Origin: Anarhynchus alexandrinus
Taxonomy: Eukaryota; Chordata; Aves; Charadriiformes; Charadriidae
Direction of reading: 5' to 3'
NCBI GenBank assembly: GCA_008711295.1
Contig: VUYV01000145.1
Span: 2,137,748-2,201,747, forward strand
Length of the DNA stretch: 64,000 nucleotides
Shown: in pieces, positions 1 to 15,100 of the stretch
Position numbering within the stretch: position 1 is the stretch's first letter
Layout: the number at the start of each line of letters is the position of its first letter
Notes under the pieces: generated by a model
The model's database searches: none
The model's input: the letters and a program-made list of their open reading frames with translations, nothing else
Told to the model about the DNA's origin: nothing
Translations under genes and position numbers: made by a program

Positions 1-122
1 AGTTTTTTCCTTTCTTGTGGAGAAGAGCAACTGGAGGAGATTCAACAGGGCATCCATACAAAGAAGTCTGAACTTTCTCAGAGTACTGCTGGAAATCTTC
101 CACTTCGACGTCTCGATCCAAC
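1..122 (-). CDS. LAMA4: LAMA4 exon w28: end of LG3 and linker (cut by window edge)
   Basis: Partial exon; the 3' part lies beyond the left edge. It starts after ACACAG in phase 2 and encodes [20 protein letters not shown], then [20 protein letters not shown]. Human LAMA4 has [17 protein letters not shown] and [24 protein letters not shown] gives the closing cysteine of LG3. The lysine-rich LLHKKGKN is the start of the linker between LG3 and LG4, the region where laminin alpha-4 is processed by proteolysis. LG4 and LG5 are not in the window. Confidence 0.96.
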
Positions 123-3100
123 CTGTGTTTCAAAGAGGGGATGACGAGAGCAGCTTTTTTTCCAAGTGTTGGAATTGTCTTCATAAAAATCACAGGATTT
201 TATATTTATAGTTTAAATGATGTTTGGATGGGCTTTTTTTCATTCTTGGATCATGGGTAAAAGTACAGATTTATCAGTCAATGTTTAGGTAATGCGGGCA
301 GCCTATACCACCTCTGCCTGTTTTATCCATGCTTGCATCAACAGAGAGTATCAATCTGCAGCCTCGAATTAACTTTAAAATTTTCTATATAAGAACATTT
401 CATAAAGCGATTAAGATCAACAAATTCTGACCATTTTCACATGACCAAACTCCTAACTTCCCCAGCTTCTGTGAGATGCCTTAATACAATTTTGTTTCAA
501 AGGCAGAGCTGCAAGCTACATAATATAAATGTAAATTACAGCTATGCAAATTATACATTGCACTAGCAGCATTAGCAGGTGCAGTACTGAAAGCTGATTT
601 ACATCAAGTTATTCTCACTTCAATAATATCTTAACCTAGCAGGTCTGTGCCAACATATTCCATGGCAAATAAGGTAAGAAACTTATTCACACATGCTGTC
701 TAGTCTCAGAAAATGAGACAGGGATTTTTATTGTGACAATAAATCAGTTCTCTTGAGCTACTATTCAAGCTGTCAGGCAGCGAGCGCCTGGTAATGCGTT
801 TGGGAGGATGCTACGCACCTAGTGAAGTAAGCGTTGCTTATGCAGCCAGTAAAGTTGGCTTGCTGCGTTCTGAGGGGAGAGCCGCCAAAATAAAACTTCT
901 TGAGGCTGTCCGGGCTTTTCCCTGCTCTGTCCTTTGCTGGGTTCTTCTTGCTTTGTTTCTTGTCATCGACAGTCAGCTCATATCTGCAGAGGCAAAGCAT
1001 CCATTTTGTAGGCTAGTTTTGGAAACGTCAATGCCAGTGGTTAGACGGCATATTGCATGCGCCCAAAATGCTCCGCTCAGTGTATACATCACTGAATGGC
1101 AGTGCTCAAAGTCATGAGAAGACCTTCTCGCTTCCAGCTGTGCAACAAGTATCAGTGCAATAGCCTACTGGCAAAGTTGAGTCAAGAGGCCCATGGATTT
1201 CATAATATCCTGGGGTTAATTGTGAAGTAACAAAATACAGTGCATTCAGTGAAGATACACAAACTAAGGATTGCTAATAAATGGATGGACCCCCCATTTG
1301 GGTAAAATAACATCTAAGCAGCTGCTGATCCTTTTTCTTTATGCCTCTATCCCTTTTTCCTTCTCTTTCATCACAGTACATTGATGTTTGAGCTTATATG
1401 ATGTTTTTTACCTAATCTCATTTTGCAACACATGAATTGCTGCAGAAGTCAGGAAGGATTCTATTCCTTTAATAAGAAACTGAGTATAACTAATGCATCA
1501 GACATCGGTTTTGTTTGGCAAGTTCATAATTCAGCACACTCAGGGAAACACGACAGTCCCCAAGGCTGTTCCAAGGCACCTTTTTGTACCTTCAGCTTTT
1601 CAAACTGTTTGCTGCATGTCAAAAGTCATAGGTGCAAACCTCCATTTCCATTAGAAAACTGAGAATGACCTGGTTGTAGCTGCATAGGCAAGATTCTTGA
1701 AGAAAGTTGCTTTGATTATTTGACCTTCTAAGAAAATTTTAAACATAGAAAGCAAGAGTAAAACCTACCAATAAAACAATGCTTTCAAGTTTTTTAAGAA
1801 GCACATAGACTTATTCCCTACTGCTGTTTTTAGTCTTACATTTGTGTCTGTCAGTACTAAAAATATGTGGAACATGTTCAACTGTATATATCCCAAATGA
1901 ATGTGTTTTGTGAAGATGTGTCAATTACTTCAGGGTCAATTTGGGATTGCTTTGACAAATCAGAACAATCAATCCTTCTGAAAAATTAATCTCATGCTAG
2001 ACTTAAATTATATTAAACTGCTTTCATACCTGAGGACAAAAAAAGGACTAAGCTTTTAGAAAAACTATTATTTTACTTGTACTAAAAACTCCCAGCATCT
2101 TTTTCTCAGGTCAAGCTGGCCAGTTTTCAATCACATAGATTTTTGGCCTTGTATTTTTTTAACCGAATTGATCAGTTAAAAATATCACTTAAAAAACCCC
2201 ACTTAAACATCACTTTGAAAGTGAATATTAAATGATAGCGTGCTTTACAAGAAATATTTGTATTCTAAAGGTAGGGAATAAAAGATGCTGGACAGCTTTA
2301 CCTTTCTGGGGTGACAGAAGTAATGATGAAGTGGGTTTTTCCATCATTGTAATTTCGGTCTGGTGATTGAATTTTGGTTCCACTTGCATTTAAAACCACA
2401 GCACCTCTGTCCATAGAGATGGATAATACATCTGACTGAAATGCAGAAAAAAAACATCTTCATAAGCAAGGGTAACACAGAAAACTTAACAGTTCTGAGC
2501 ATTTTCCTGTTGTGTTTATTTCCCTTCCTGCTCTTTTCCCTATTTGTGCTTTATTTGCAGAAAGGTATACTGAGAGTCAAAACAGGAGATGATCTCATTA
2601 GAAGTGATATTCTTGCTGTTTTTTAAGCCTGAATTCTGGGAATTGTGCTGCTGATTATGTCTCATGTATCTGTCACATGAACTCCTTCCATCTAGCACGG
2701 ATGTATGGGGTTTACATTTCATTTGTGTTTCTGGTACCCCTGGTACTGTATAGAGCAGCTGTTACTGCAAGATTCCTGCTGTCATAAGACTAATACATTT
2801 TTTTTTCTTTTCCTAATTCCCTCTGATCAGACCCGTTCAATCACTCAAAATTATCTCAGAGATAAGATCTGCTATCTGGGTCAGGCATACCAGATCACCA
2901 TGCCACGTAGCAGGAATACTGTCTGCTCCATTAGAGCAAGGACTGCCGCTGTGCACTCCTAGGAATTATCCTGGCTCGTTCTGTCAAGTGCTAAATAGCT
3001 GAACCTCCATTAGTTAAGTAGGGCACTCGGCACCTCATCGGATTAGAGCTTTTGAGTTAAAACCAGAAGTGGTGTGTGTAAGACCTCATTTATGCAAATG

Positions 3101-6100
3101 ATGTGGATGACTGACATGGTTACTGATTTCAATTTAAGGTAATACTCCAAGCTGTAAATTGTAAAAGTTCAGGAGTGGTTATCGGTGTCACGCAGCCTTC
3201 CCTGCTGCACTGCTGATGATCGTCTGCAAGTATGGCAGAACAGACATTTGGGGGTGGTTGCAAATGTTCTGTCATCGGAGCTCATGCTTGCTGCAGATGT
3301 CAGTCTGAGCCTGCAGGATCTTGGAGCCGCTCTGACTCACACAACATTTTGGAAGTGCAAGTCCATATTTCTGCCCATGTCACACCTCCGAGGAGGAACT
3401 TAGAGCAGCCTGGCTTCCCATAGCTGCAAAGAGCCGTTCTTAAGTGCAGCTTTTCCCAGTCACGCATAGAGGTCTAAGTGCCGTCTGGGAATATAGGCAG
3501 CTTTCTGACTGATTTCTGTCAACTCAGCAATGCTCAAAATACCACCCCACTAATTCACACACAGTTTGTCTTTGCTTCTAGGGAATTGTCACTGGATGGC
3601 AAAATGTCAGGCCCTTAATATTATTTGTACTTTGGTAGCACCTACAGGTCCAAATAGGGATTGCGGTGCTGATGAGCACAGCAAGATCCACTGTGCATTT
3701 CTGCCCTAAGTACTGTATTGAGCACAAATGGATGCGTGTTAATTCTAGGCATATGATCAAATCTTCTTCTCAACATGAAAATAATGTCGAAGCATTGCTG
3801 GTTTTCACCTGTAGATCAACTGCAAAATGTGAAAATTAGGTCATCAGTGAATGCTTCTGTATTGCAGTGAGAAATTGTATTATTCCCCTAGTATTCTCCT
3901 GGGAAACAATGCAAGGATACAATAAAGCAAACCGTAAAGAAATATATACTCACTCCTTCAGAATAGTAAAACAGCAGCCCATTGGGCTGCAATGTCCGGA
4001 AATTAAAGCCTCCTTCAAATTCACTAAAGAGGGACACTTTTTGGCTTGATGCAATGAAGCTCTCTCCATTGAAATATGCTTTGCGGGACATCTGTGTATT
4101 TAATAAAACAAAATTAAAAGTAAACATCAGAAAACATTCATATCATAAAAAGAATGAAGCTCTTTCTTTGTTTTTAAAGGTCCAGCCAGTTCAATTCTAT
4201 GAAACCTTCAATTTTTCCTGCATGTCTTAACCTAATTTATATAGACTTCCCCTTGCATGCTGTGAAAATCTCAAGTAAGTGTTGCCATTTTAGACAGTGT
4301 AAGCCAAATTGTTCTCAGTTTCCTGGGATTCTTGGCCTCATCCTAAGTCTGCTGATGTTAGCGAGCATGAAGACTAGAAGCAGAGGGAACTCGAGCCACT
4401 GTCTGAGCTGTGTGGCACTGAGTCACTGTCCCAACATGTGATGTATTTATTTGCGTGTCGCACTGGGTGCCGGGGCAGGGCAGTGGGGTGTTGGACATGG
4501 TGGTCTGTAACCCTCTGAGTCTCAGGAGTAAAACTGGGTCTGAGGTAGGACAAATTGCAGCTAGCTTCCTTGTTGACAGAGGGTGAGATTGTGTGATAAG
4601 CTCTATAGGTGGTGGCCTCCTTCATTTTCACAGGTTCGCAGTATGGCTTTGGATAGACATGGCCGTAGGATAAAGACCACGCTCTTTAGATTTATCAGCC
4701 CTACATTGTAATGGACAAATGAATAATGATGGAAGGGATCAGAAATGAAACGGCAGTTTTCTCAGTGTTAATGCTGGTACAGTTGGTTTGTGTGTCACAG
4801 AGGCTGGCCTGACTTAAGGGGAGGACTCATTGGAAGGGTGAATATCTTGCTGTCTTTTTCATTTCATACATCTGTATTAGGATGCATGTTTCTTTAAGAA
4901 TACAGCACACAAATTATTTCAGATCCAGCTTTCACATTGCAATCCCACATATGATAAGAATATCAAGTGAAACACGTTGTGCTGTAATTCAGGGTGAAAA
5001 TTGGGTAGTATGTCAGCAGACTTAACACACACACACCACACCCGCCAGTCAATGAGTGCATTGTCATTTCCTTGGTTGAAGACTTTCATTCTATTTTTTG
5101 GAGTAAAACTCAAGCTCACAGCTGTATCCATTGCCAAAATTTTGTTGTTATCTCACAAATGATGTTATGCTTACCAGTGAATCCTCCGGGCACCCATAGC
5201 TGATTCCCAGGGTTCCTGGTTCTTCTAACAAGTTGAAATCCTTCTTTTGGAACTGGAAACCCTTCATGCAGCCTTTAAAGCCAATACTTCCTGCCAGATG
5301 TGAGCTAATGCTGTTGGAAAACAATGCCAGACAAGCTGCAGTTAGACAGGCTTTGCCTTTCTGAACAGACTTTAGAACACCAAGGTGTTCTAAAAAACAT
5401 GGAAGAGCCTCAGTCATTTGCCTCACTAGTTCACAATTCCTGGGTCTTTGTGTAAAACAACTAATTAACCACATTGTGTGTTCTGAAAAGTCAAGATGCA
5501 CCAGTTGTAATAAATGTTATGGGGAGAAATATGTGAGAGTTCAGAGAAGATCCATATAGCGTAACTTTAAAAAGATAAAAATAGCTGCTGAAATGAAAAG
5601 ACTTATTTTAAAATGTATTTCTACCCACTTACAGTGAAAATCAATGGATTTCTATCTCAACTTTTTATCATTTTAGAGAAGTTTTGGTTTAGCTTTCCTG
5701 TCTTGCTTTTACTAGCATGCTCCATTCTTATCTCTGGAAGCAAATGGATCTTTATTTCTTAACAAACAATAGTAACAAAGCTCAGGGAAGTAAGAGTAAA
5801 TTCTGTTTGCTGATGGATGGGTTTACATAATTGAAAATGAGAGCAGTAGGTGGGCTTCTGGGATCCTTTTTGTGTCAGATTTGAGGTAGATAGCATAGCA
5901 GTGTATCCCAACTGCTCTTCTCGCTGCTCCAAGTTTTTCTACTCCACCCCTCACCAAGATGTCACAGCCTTATGGCACAGGGTAAATACAATTGAATTTA
6001 TCCTCACAATACTCAAGGTACGTGAAGAAGAAGTCATTTTCCTAAAATCACAGACATTCTGTGACAGGGCAAGGAAGTGACATGGGATCTACTGGGTACC

Positions 6101-9100
6101 AGTCCAGGCGATAACTAGGGAACAAATACACTGAAGGAGTGAATGTGAAATCTGGAGTTTGACATGGCTACCTATAAACAGTCTTTGTTCTTTTGACAGG
6201 ATGTACCTTAGCAGTGGGTTTCTTCTCACCTCACCTGAGATGATACTGACAGTGTTGACATCTGCTTCTGTGCTAGTTGTCTATGAGTTATCTCCTTGTA
6301 AGGCAGACATTGGAAACATGATGGGTGAATCAGGCTCTGGAAATGCTTATTTTCTACATTGGCAGAAATGGACCAGCAGGTGAAGTAGCGCAGATGTACG
6401 TGTACACGTTTGAAATAAAGTGAGGGGAGGAGCACTGTGAGGGCTTAATCTGCTCCTCAGTGAAATCAGCAGGAAGGCAGAATCAACGGGAAGGATCCTG
6501 CCATCCTCACTGGGATTTGGATCAAAGTGTGCGGTATCAGTCAACCAGTTTAACCTCTACTCTGATTGACAATGTGACTGGCTGGATACGACAAATATGC
6601 CTTTCTGTTAAATGCAATTAACTTAAAAACATTTTCTAGGAGCAACAAGAACTATAAAAAATTGGGAAAAAAGGCAATTGAAAGAGGAAAGTGCTGTTGA
6701 AGTGAATGAAAATACACTGCTTTGAAAGAATATTAAACTCCTCCTCTAAGATTAGAGCTAATTTCCCCTCCTGTTGCTGCCCCCCAATGTCAGTTAAGTG
6801 TAAGTCTGTCTAGAAAAAGGAAGCATAAATATCAGTAGTAGATAGAAATAGTGGCAGAGAGATAGTAGTAGATCATCAGTAGATTATATAATTCTAACAC
6901 CTATTTATGCTTCTGATGAAAATGGAATGATGATACCACATTTGGACTGTACTTTTTGCTGTCTATCTTGTCATGAGAACCAAAGCTGAATACACTATCA
7001 AAGACAAAAGTGTAGGTCCGCTTAAATAATTTCTGTATACATTTTAAAATATTATAATTGGTCTTATTTTTACAATGCTTATGGATTTTTTCTGATACAA
7101 GTTGTTTATCGAGATGCTATTTTTTCTGCTTTGACAGTATCTTCCAGGTGTTTTGCAGAATAACCACAATTCATTCAGAAAACCACGGGCATAATTTACG
7201 TGATTCATCTTATATCCTACATTTGTGAACAAGTCTCATCTTCCATTGAGTTGCTCAATTGCCTAGATTTCTAGGTCCTTGTGGGCTTTTTCAGTGTTCT
7301 CTAGGCTTGATTAACCAAAGTAATTTTCACCATCCTTTTGCCCTTTGTTTCTAGATCATTAATGCATTTAATACCAGCCCTAAGAGAGATCCTTTGGGCA
7401 TGTCCTGTAGACTTTTTATACTGTGCAAATTGAAGAGTTACAACTGTGTCTTATTTTCTCTTTCCCAGCTGCTTTCTAATCCACTGCAGCCTTTCCCCTC
7501 TCCACCCCACTAGTTTTCTTAATAGCTTCTTATGACAGACCTTTGTAAAGAACTATTTGAAAGGCCAGATAAATTACATACTCTGTTTCTCCCTTGCCCA
7601 CCATTTTGTTTGCATGTTCAAATAATTACATGGGTATGAAAGGCACCGTTTTCCTTTACATGAAGTTTGTTCCTATCTTAAAAGCTTAATCTGTAAGTAT
7701 TTTGTATCTCAGACATTATTTATCGATTCAACAGGCTGTCCTGACAACAAAATAACGTTTCAGGAGATTTATCGCTAGTTTCTAGAAACTATTGTGCAAC
7801 ATTTGCTATCTTCCCTTTCTTTTTTTTTTTTTTTTTTTTTTACATACAGAGTATTTTATAGAGAGATGGTATTTCTGTTAGCAGTTGTGACACTTGAAAC
7901 AGCAGCTGGAGCCCTTCTGAAAATACTGGCCTTGCTATCTGACCCCGGGAATGAATATTGCCTGTCAAAAGAGCGTACCCTTCTTCAAGCAGCCAGTCTG
8001 CTCTCCCAGAGCGTGACCCTGGTCCAGCAGGTTCCCACTGCAGGAAATGAGAATTACACAGTCTACTGAGATTAAACTTGGCTTCTGTCAAATGGTACAA
8101 TGGGAAAACGAGACTTTTTCTTTTCTTCCCACGCCTACACAGAGCCAGCTGATTTGGGTCTAGAGAGAACCTGAGTTGGATCAGAACTGAAGTGTGTAGT
8201 AGGAAAAATATCATCTTTAGATTTGCAAATGCAGTTGGTAGAGGGTTTTGATCCTTCAGCTAGTGCATTACTATTTTACCAAGATCACTTTTTTTCAGAG
8301 CAAAGAGGAATGGTGATTCTATATATTTGTGCGTTCTTTGAAAATGCCTTTTTGTTTTAAGAAGACAACAGTTTCTGTTACCCTTACTAAAACTAGACCA
8401 GTTTCAGCAGAATCTACCTGTGCTGGATCAAGCCTGATCCTTGGTACTTCAGAACTCTGAGAGACACTTAGAAGAGTGTCTGAGGGGTTGTTTTACATAA
8501 CGTGTTGAGGCTGGGAAATATGTTTTATTGTAAGCCCTTCAGCATAGATCATATAATGTAACTTGACTATGGTGATTACTTGAAGATAATGATTGAATCC
8601 CAGTTGTAAACCAACCTGGAGTGCAAGATCTCAGCAGGCGCTCCTCCAATGTAGATGTCTGTGAATGGCATTGCTGTTCTTTCATTGTCCACACTTTTTA
8701 TATGTCGTCTGTCTACTACCAAGATCATCTTCTTAGAATTGTGATATATAATAGAAATCTGAAAAGAGAAACGTGCTTAAAAGTGTCCAAAATGTCATCT
8801 TTTCTAAGTTGTCATGATTGCATTGTAATTGATTGCATCTTTATCTTTTTGTTTGAAAGATACCTCTCATTTATCAAAAAAGTTGTTTGTAAATCAGGAG
8901 AGGCTGACAACAATTACTAGTAGAGAGCTTATTTTAATGTCACAATTTCTCTGATGACTGAAAACCCAGGATATTTCACTTATGAATAAATCCCCATGTA
9001 AATACCCCACGTTAAATTCTACACTGTGGCAAACAGATAAGCTCCATTAGCTTTGCAGTGCATTCTTGATTTATCCAAGAAGTTAGAGCATACTTCTTAA

Positions 9101-12100
9101 AAAACTTATTTCATTGTCAAAGCATAAAAAGCTTAAGTGTGCTCTGCTTAAACATGTTGAACAGAACTGTAGCTGTAGTTGTGGATCAGAAACCAGACTT
9201 TGAATTTATATCAAGTAAATGACAGGAGAAGCAAGTCACTAAGGGGGATTTGCTGCTGTCACTGTCACAGTTACACCGGCTTAAAGCAAATTCTCTTAAA
9301 CCAAACACAAGTAGATATTTTAGATCTACCAAAGTCCCTAAAATACTGTGCAGGAATAAAAGACTGCTACCAAATTAATTCTTCCTTCAGACGAAATGGG
9401 AAATGCAATATTTTTTGTAACACAATGCACAACAGCTAAGGTGGTCAAGTTAACATAATGGCATGTTTTTAGTTGAGGAGAGTTGTATATTTGAAGGATA
9501 TAGTGGTCCTGGGTATAATTTAATTTTGAATTAATAACACTTTTTCTCCCATGTGAACTGTCCTGTCCTTGGCTAGTAATACGCAGAAGCTGTCCACAAG
9601 CACGGATTTACCAGGAGGCAGGGAGAGCCTTCTCTTTCCACCTCTCAGTAGTGCTGGGACTTGCGTGTGCTCTTTCACAGGCAAGGCAGGCACGCACTCT
9701 ACTCTTCTGCCCGCTCTACTGTGCATCACCACCTGGCCCCTCATCCTTTTGCTCCTTTCACTGGTGTTGGAGCAAATTATTGCTGCTTTGGAGCTGCTGG
9801 GGTAGTTGGTCAAATGGCTGTGATTGTAACCGCATCTCTACCTCGTGAAATTTAGCGTCGTTAATCTGAGCTTTCTTCATGGAGTCCTCTAGCAGTACAG
9901 GGCCAGTGCTGAAGCCAAAGTCATAACGGAGGTACAGGAAACCATTGTGCATCTCCAGACTGAAGAACATGCTCTGTATAAAACAAAACAGCAGTCAGAA
10001 AAGCACTATGATTGTGACAGCAATTAAAAAAATGAATAAGCAGTCTTATGAGAATGTCTGACATTGTGAAAAGCATGCTGGTATAAGGTATTTTTATTTC
10101 CTAAACTATAACACAGTTTCTGGATTGCTTTTATATATATAATATATGTGTGTATATATACACATACACACACACATAATTGTTTGATAAACAGCACTTA
10201 TTTGAAGACTTGGTGAACTGTTTCCCTGTAGGAATAGTATTTGGTAGCACGGTAATGTCAATATTCTTTACCAGCAAAGTACTCCTAATGCAAACACATC
10301 TGTTTACTGTCAAGTAATACCACATGCCCCAAATGAAAGATGTTACACCGGTAAAAGCAATGTTGTGCTAGAATGGCTGTATCTGCATTAGCAGCTTCTG
10401 CCACAATCCCTGTAACAGCTCAGGATTATATCTTTTCACAGCCCTGATCAGCACTGATATATTTACTGAAGGCTGAGCAATAGATAGAGTGTATTTGCTG
10501 TGTATTTGGTTTCTGGATTTCCTGCCTATTCCTGCTTCGTGGTTTGGTTTCTGTTCTGTGGCTGGGTGACCTCGACTTTATAAACAGGAGCTCTACTTCA
10601 GAAAATCTTTAGGTAGCAAACTGTGCATCTGGGTTAATGCTTTTAATGCTAGTATTTGTCTCTTTCCTAGTGTTCACGCTGTTGTTCCCATGCCTAATGG
10701 AAACAAGGGAACAATAATTGTTAAAAAACTACTTCAGGTCAAGAACTGCTGTCTCTGACACAAACGAGTCCACCTTCGGAAGTCATTACTTTAGTAAAAG
10801 TAGGTTTTAATCTAGTGCTTTTAAATGAAACTGCAGCTTAGGTTTGTTTGGAACAATTTGAACTTGAAAATGAAACAGGGATTACATTCAATACGTTTAT
10901 GAGCTGTCTTAGCAGAACTGAATAATGATCTGTCTTACACAGTCTTTCTAAAAGTGCCTGTGAGCAGGCATGGTCTTTCACAGCTAAGATCCAACTTGAT
11001 TGAGGTTTCTGCCGTAACACACAAAGTGCATACATCTCTGACAAACATCTGGGCACTTTTGCTTAGAAGAAAAATGACTGATTTGCAATAGAGGCTGTTA
11101 AACTTTTAATAGCAGTTGCTCCTAAAAGCGAAGGTTAGTGGTGGCACGCTATGCTGTAGAGCAAATTGCTCCCCACAGTTCTCATCTGGAAGTTACCCTA
11201 AAGGCAAACACTAGAGAGTAGCTCTTCTAATGAGAGTGGATTTTTTCTCTTTTAAATGCTCACTGCAGTGGTACATGTAGGTGTCTGGACAAGTGTATGC
11301 CTGTGGAACGCATCTACACAGTAAAATGTTTTCTGTGGCTTTACCAAGTTGTAATCGACACAGGACTTGGGAGCTTCATGGGGAGATGCCCAAAGACAAA
11401 AAAAAAAATCTGAGTTTATCTCCAGAGGATATTTGCATGTGGAATCTACTTTCTTCAAACCCTTACAAAGTTTTCATCACCCTCAAACTTCTGGAAAGCT
11501 GGTGATGTTTGGATCAAGCCTTTTTATTTGGACTACTTTCTATTTTCAGTAACTTAAACAAACATTTAACTCTAGTACACCCTGAGACAGTTATAAAGTG
11601 GCAGCTACCACAAAGTGGGTGCTTTATGGGAGTTACTTCACAGAAATTTCCTATTGCTTTGATTGTGTATTCACATTTAAACGAAGGTGCCACTACTGGG
11701 CTTAACTGGAGTTTCTCTTAAAGTGTCATCGCAAGGCTATGACCGGTCTCAACATCTTTCTAGAAGTTAAATGTAAGGACATAAGCATTTTGGATTTTCC
11801 ATGATACTGTAAGTACGGGGGAGCTTATGGTGCTCACAGATAAAGGGTACCAGCAGGATTTGTTACTCACCCCATTAATCATCAGAAGGATCAATCCGTT
11901 GTCTGTAGGCGTTCGAACTTCTATGTCAAACCGAGTCACCTGGCTGAATCTTCCCCTTCTCTCAATGTTTCTTGCCAAGGCATAGCCAGAGCCGTCAAAG
12001 AAATAGCTCACAGCCCGGCTCTGAGTGAAAGCCAACTTATTTCTATGAAAAAACAAGCAGGGAAGTAATATTTGGCATATCCCTATTTTAATTCGGGGAA

Positions 12101-15100
12101 ATTTAAATTTTTTATGATTAAAATACTTTCTTGAAATAATTGTTCTGAACTGCTGCTTCTTCCTGGTGGCGGTGAGACTAATGACTTTCTTTCAAACTCT
12201 TTCTGGGAATTTTTTCTGAAAAATAGTGTGTAGCTTTGAAGGTGTATCTAACTTCTTCATCATTACATTGTGCTTTTATCCTGTGTTGTACGTAGAGGAC
12301 TGGAAAATTCTTTGCTAATCCTTCTAAAGTGACAACACTTCCTCATTGTAAGGGTACATATATATTTCTATTAAGAGCTTGCCCGGTTTGTGCACAAACC
12401 CATTTGAATTCTCCGAGACCTTTAGCTGAGCATGGGCTGTGGTGGGGAACCCAGGAGCGGCCGGCATGCACTGTCCTGGAGAGCAGCAGCTTGTGCTCCC
12501 TGTGGGAATGGCACGGGAAGCAATCCCTTGCTCTGTCCCAACATCTCCTGCATTTCTTCCCAGTGAGAGCTACAAGTTTCTCTCCTGTTCTTTTTATAGA
12601 GAGATTCTACTGTTGCTGCCTGTTGTACGAACAAAATGCCTGCTATGCCTGTGCTAAACGAGCGCTGCAGATGATGTTCACTTCTTTAGGGACTGCGTTT
12701 CCCAGTTTGTGAATGGCTTATCTGAGGAATTTCTGTTGTGGGTTTAAGAGTGTATGGCAGAAAGATAACTTCTGTACGGGCTTTGCTAGCTGGAGGTGGG
12801 ACTGCACTCAAGTTTACCCGTCCCACTGGAGCTAACTGGCTGGGACTGGATCGCTTGCAGCAACGGGATTTGAATCAGGAGCGGTCCTGTGCTAGGCAAG
12901 CGGTAGGGGTGAGGAGGGAGCCTGGACCATGTCCCAGCTAACACGGCAGTTTCCCTTTTGAAGGCATGAGCAAGGTTGTGAGATAGTTAACGGAGACAGC
13001 AGCAAATCGTAGAATATCTCGAGAACCCATAAAGACCATCGAGTCCAACTCCTGTATGTATAAATTCAACTTATTAATGCAACTAGGAGTTAAAAGTGAC
13101 CGAGTTCCTTCTGGACAACTCAATATCACCTTCACATTTGTAATCTAAACCGGGAATGAACAGCCAGGACTGGCACTTGCAATGAACCAGAGCAGCAGAG
13201 TGACGGTGGGACTGTCCCCTACCTGGCACAAGGTGGCGATGTGGTGGTGTCGATGTTATAGACGTGCTTGAAGTTGTACAGGCTGATCACATCATCGTTC
13301 AGGGTAGCCAGTTCCAGGCAGCCGATGAAGCCAGGCAGGTTTAAGCTGGGAGGGAGCTGTGCAGAGGACAAGGAAAAGGGAAAGGAGAAAGGTCACGCTC
13401 TTTACTTGGGTGTCACGAAAGCATTTGTGCCTGGGATCATTTTTGTCTCTGTGTTCTTCATGTTTTGAAACAAATGGGATGACGCTATCTTGGAATTGTC
13501 TTTGCAGTCCTTATAATGATATGGCCATTTTGCTGTAAGTTAAAATGGAGCACATAAATGGTCTCACAGTGAGAACAATAGACCAGGTAAGGCAACTGCA
13601 AACAAAACCACCAGTAGTTTCAAAGGGAGCACGCTTGGAAAAGGGGAAAGGGGTTAAGATTTGACTCATCGCAGATCTTGCTCAATGTATTTGAATCTCT
13701 CCATAGATATTATATCCTTCAATGCCAGAAAAATAACTTCATACTGTGACGAAAGAGAGAGAAATGAGAGAGCTCTTTAAACCCAGGAGACTTGGATTCA
13801 AAGTCTGTACCAGTGGCTAATCCTCAGTAGGTATTGTTTTTGAACAGTTAGCAGGATACAGAAACTCCTTCTTTTAACAAAGGCCACTGCAAATGGAATT
13901 TAAATAGCCACATTGGTGAGGGGAAAAATACAAAAGAAAAAAGCTCACAGAGGCAGTGAATCATTCGTTTAATATTAAAATACTCTGCCCTGTGGAACAG
14001 GTGTGATATTGATAACACCTCTTGTACTTCAGAGTCTGATCACTGCCAGTAACTTTTCTTTGCCTTCTCATTATTTCCACTTTGCTTATGATATAATAAA
14101 AATGGTTATAAACCAATGCAGAATATGTGTAACTGTAAGAGAAAATGAGATTCTTATCTGCAGTACAGATACATTTGATAAATGATAATGTTTCCTTTTT
14201 TTTCCTTTGTTTCTTCTACTATTCTGTTAAATTATGTTAAGTATGAGACTTCTAACAGTTAAGTGGTACATTTCTATTTACACAGTATGTAACAGAGAAG
14301 CAAAGGCAAAAGCTTTTAGGAAACAAGACTGTATGTTAATAACGGAAAATGTGAGGTGTCCATTCCTAAGGGAGAAGAGACCCATATGCTTATCAAATAA
14401 TTCCATTAATCCTTTTCTTCCCATTCCACTTCCCATTTTCCTTCACTTTTCTTTTTTCCTGTTCCTCTCCCCTGCTCTGGAACAGACCTAGAGGGTTCAT
14501 CTGCTGGATTACTTTTTTTTGTGTGTGTGCAACTACTATTCAGTCCTCATTTCTGTTCCCAGGCAATTTGCAGCCGGGGCGCAGTAGTCTAAAATTTAGA
14601 CCATGGCATATATCTGGTACTCACAGCAATGCAAAAGCTCAGGAATACATAAGTGTATTGAGTTAATCTTTGTTTTTATATTGTTAGGAGGACTGCTTGT
14701 GAAACAGTAGTTGGATGGTTTTGGCACCTACTACAGTTAGCTTAAAGAATTTAGCATTCTCTAAAGTCTTTCTAAGTATGTTTCCATTCAGCCATGCAGT
14801 TTTCATAGCCAAGATCATTCACAACCATTTCTAAATCCAAAAAGTGGACCTGGTATGCTCATAGAGGCAGGTAAGCGAGATGCTAATTCATGCTGACTAT
14901 TAGGAACTAGACTGAAGCAATTGTCTCACACAGATCTTCAGACATGTTTTTCACAGGCAAGTCTTCATGCTGTTGTAAGGTGGGATTTAAAACAATGATA
15001 ATTTAAATTCAAACAAATCACTATATTGCTAGTTTCCCACACTGTCCGAATATTCACAATACATTACTTTTCATTTTTGTGACAGTTGTAAAAGAGAAAT

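Noticed and set aside
9569..9855. Overlapping plus-strand open frames near exon w22
   Set aside because: They lie partly antisense to LAMA4 exon w22, and the sequence gives no domain or start context.
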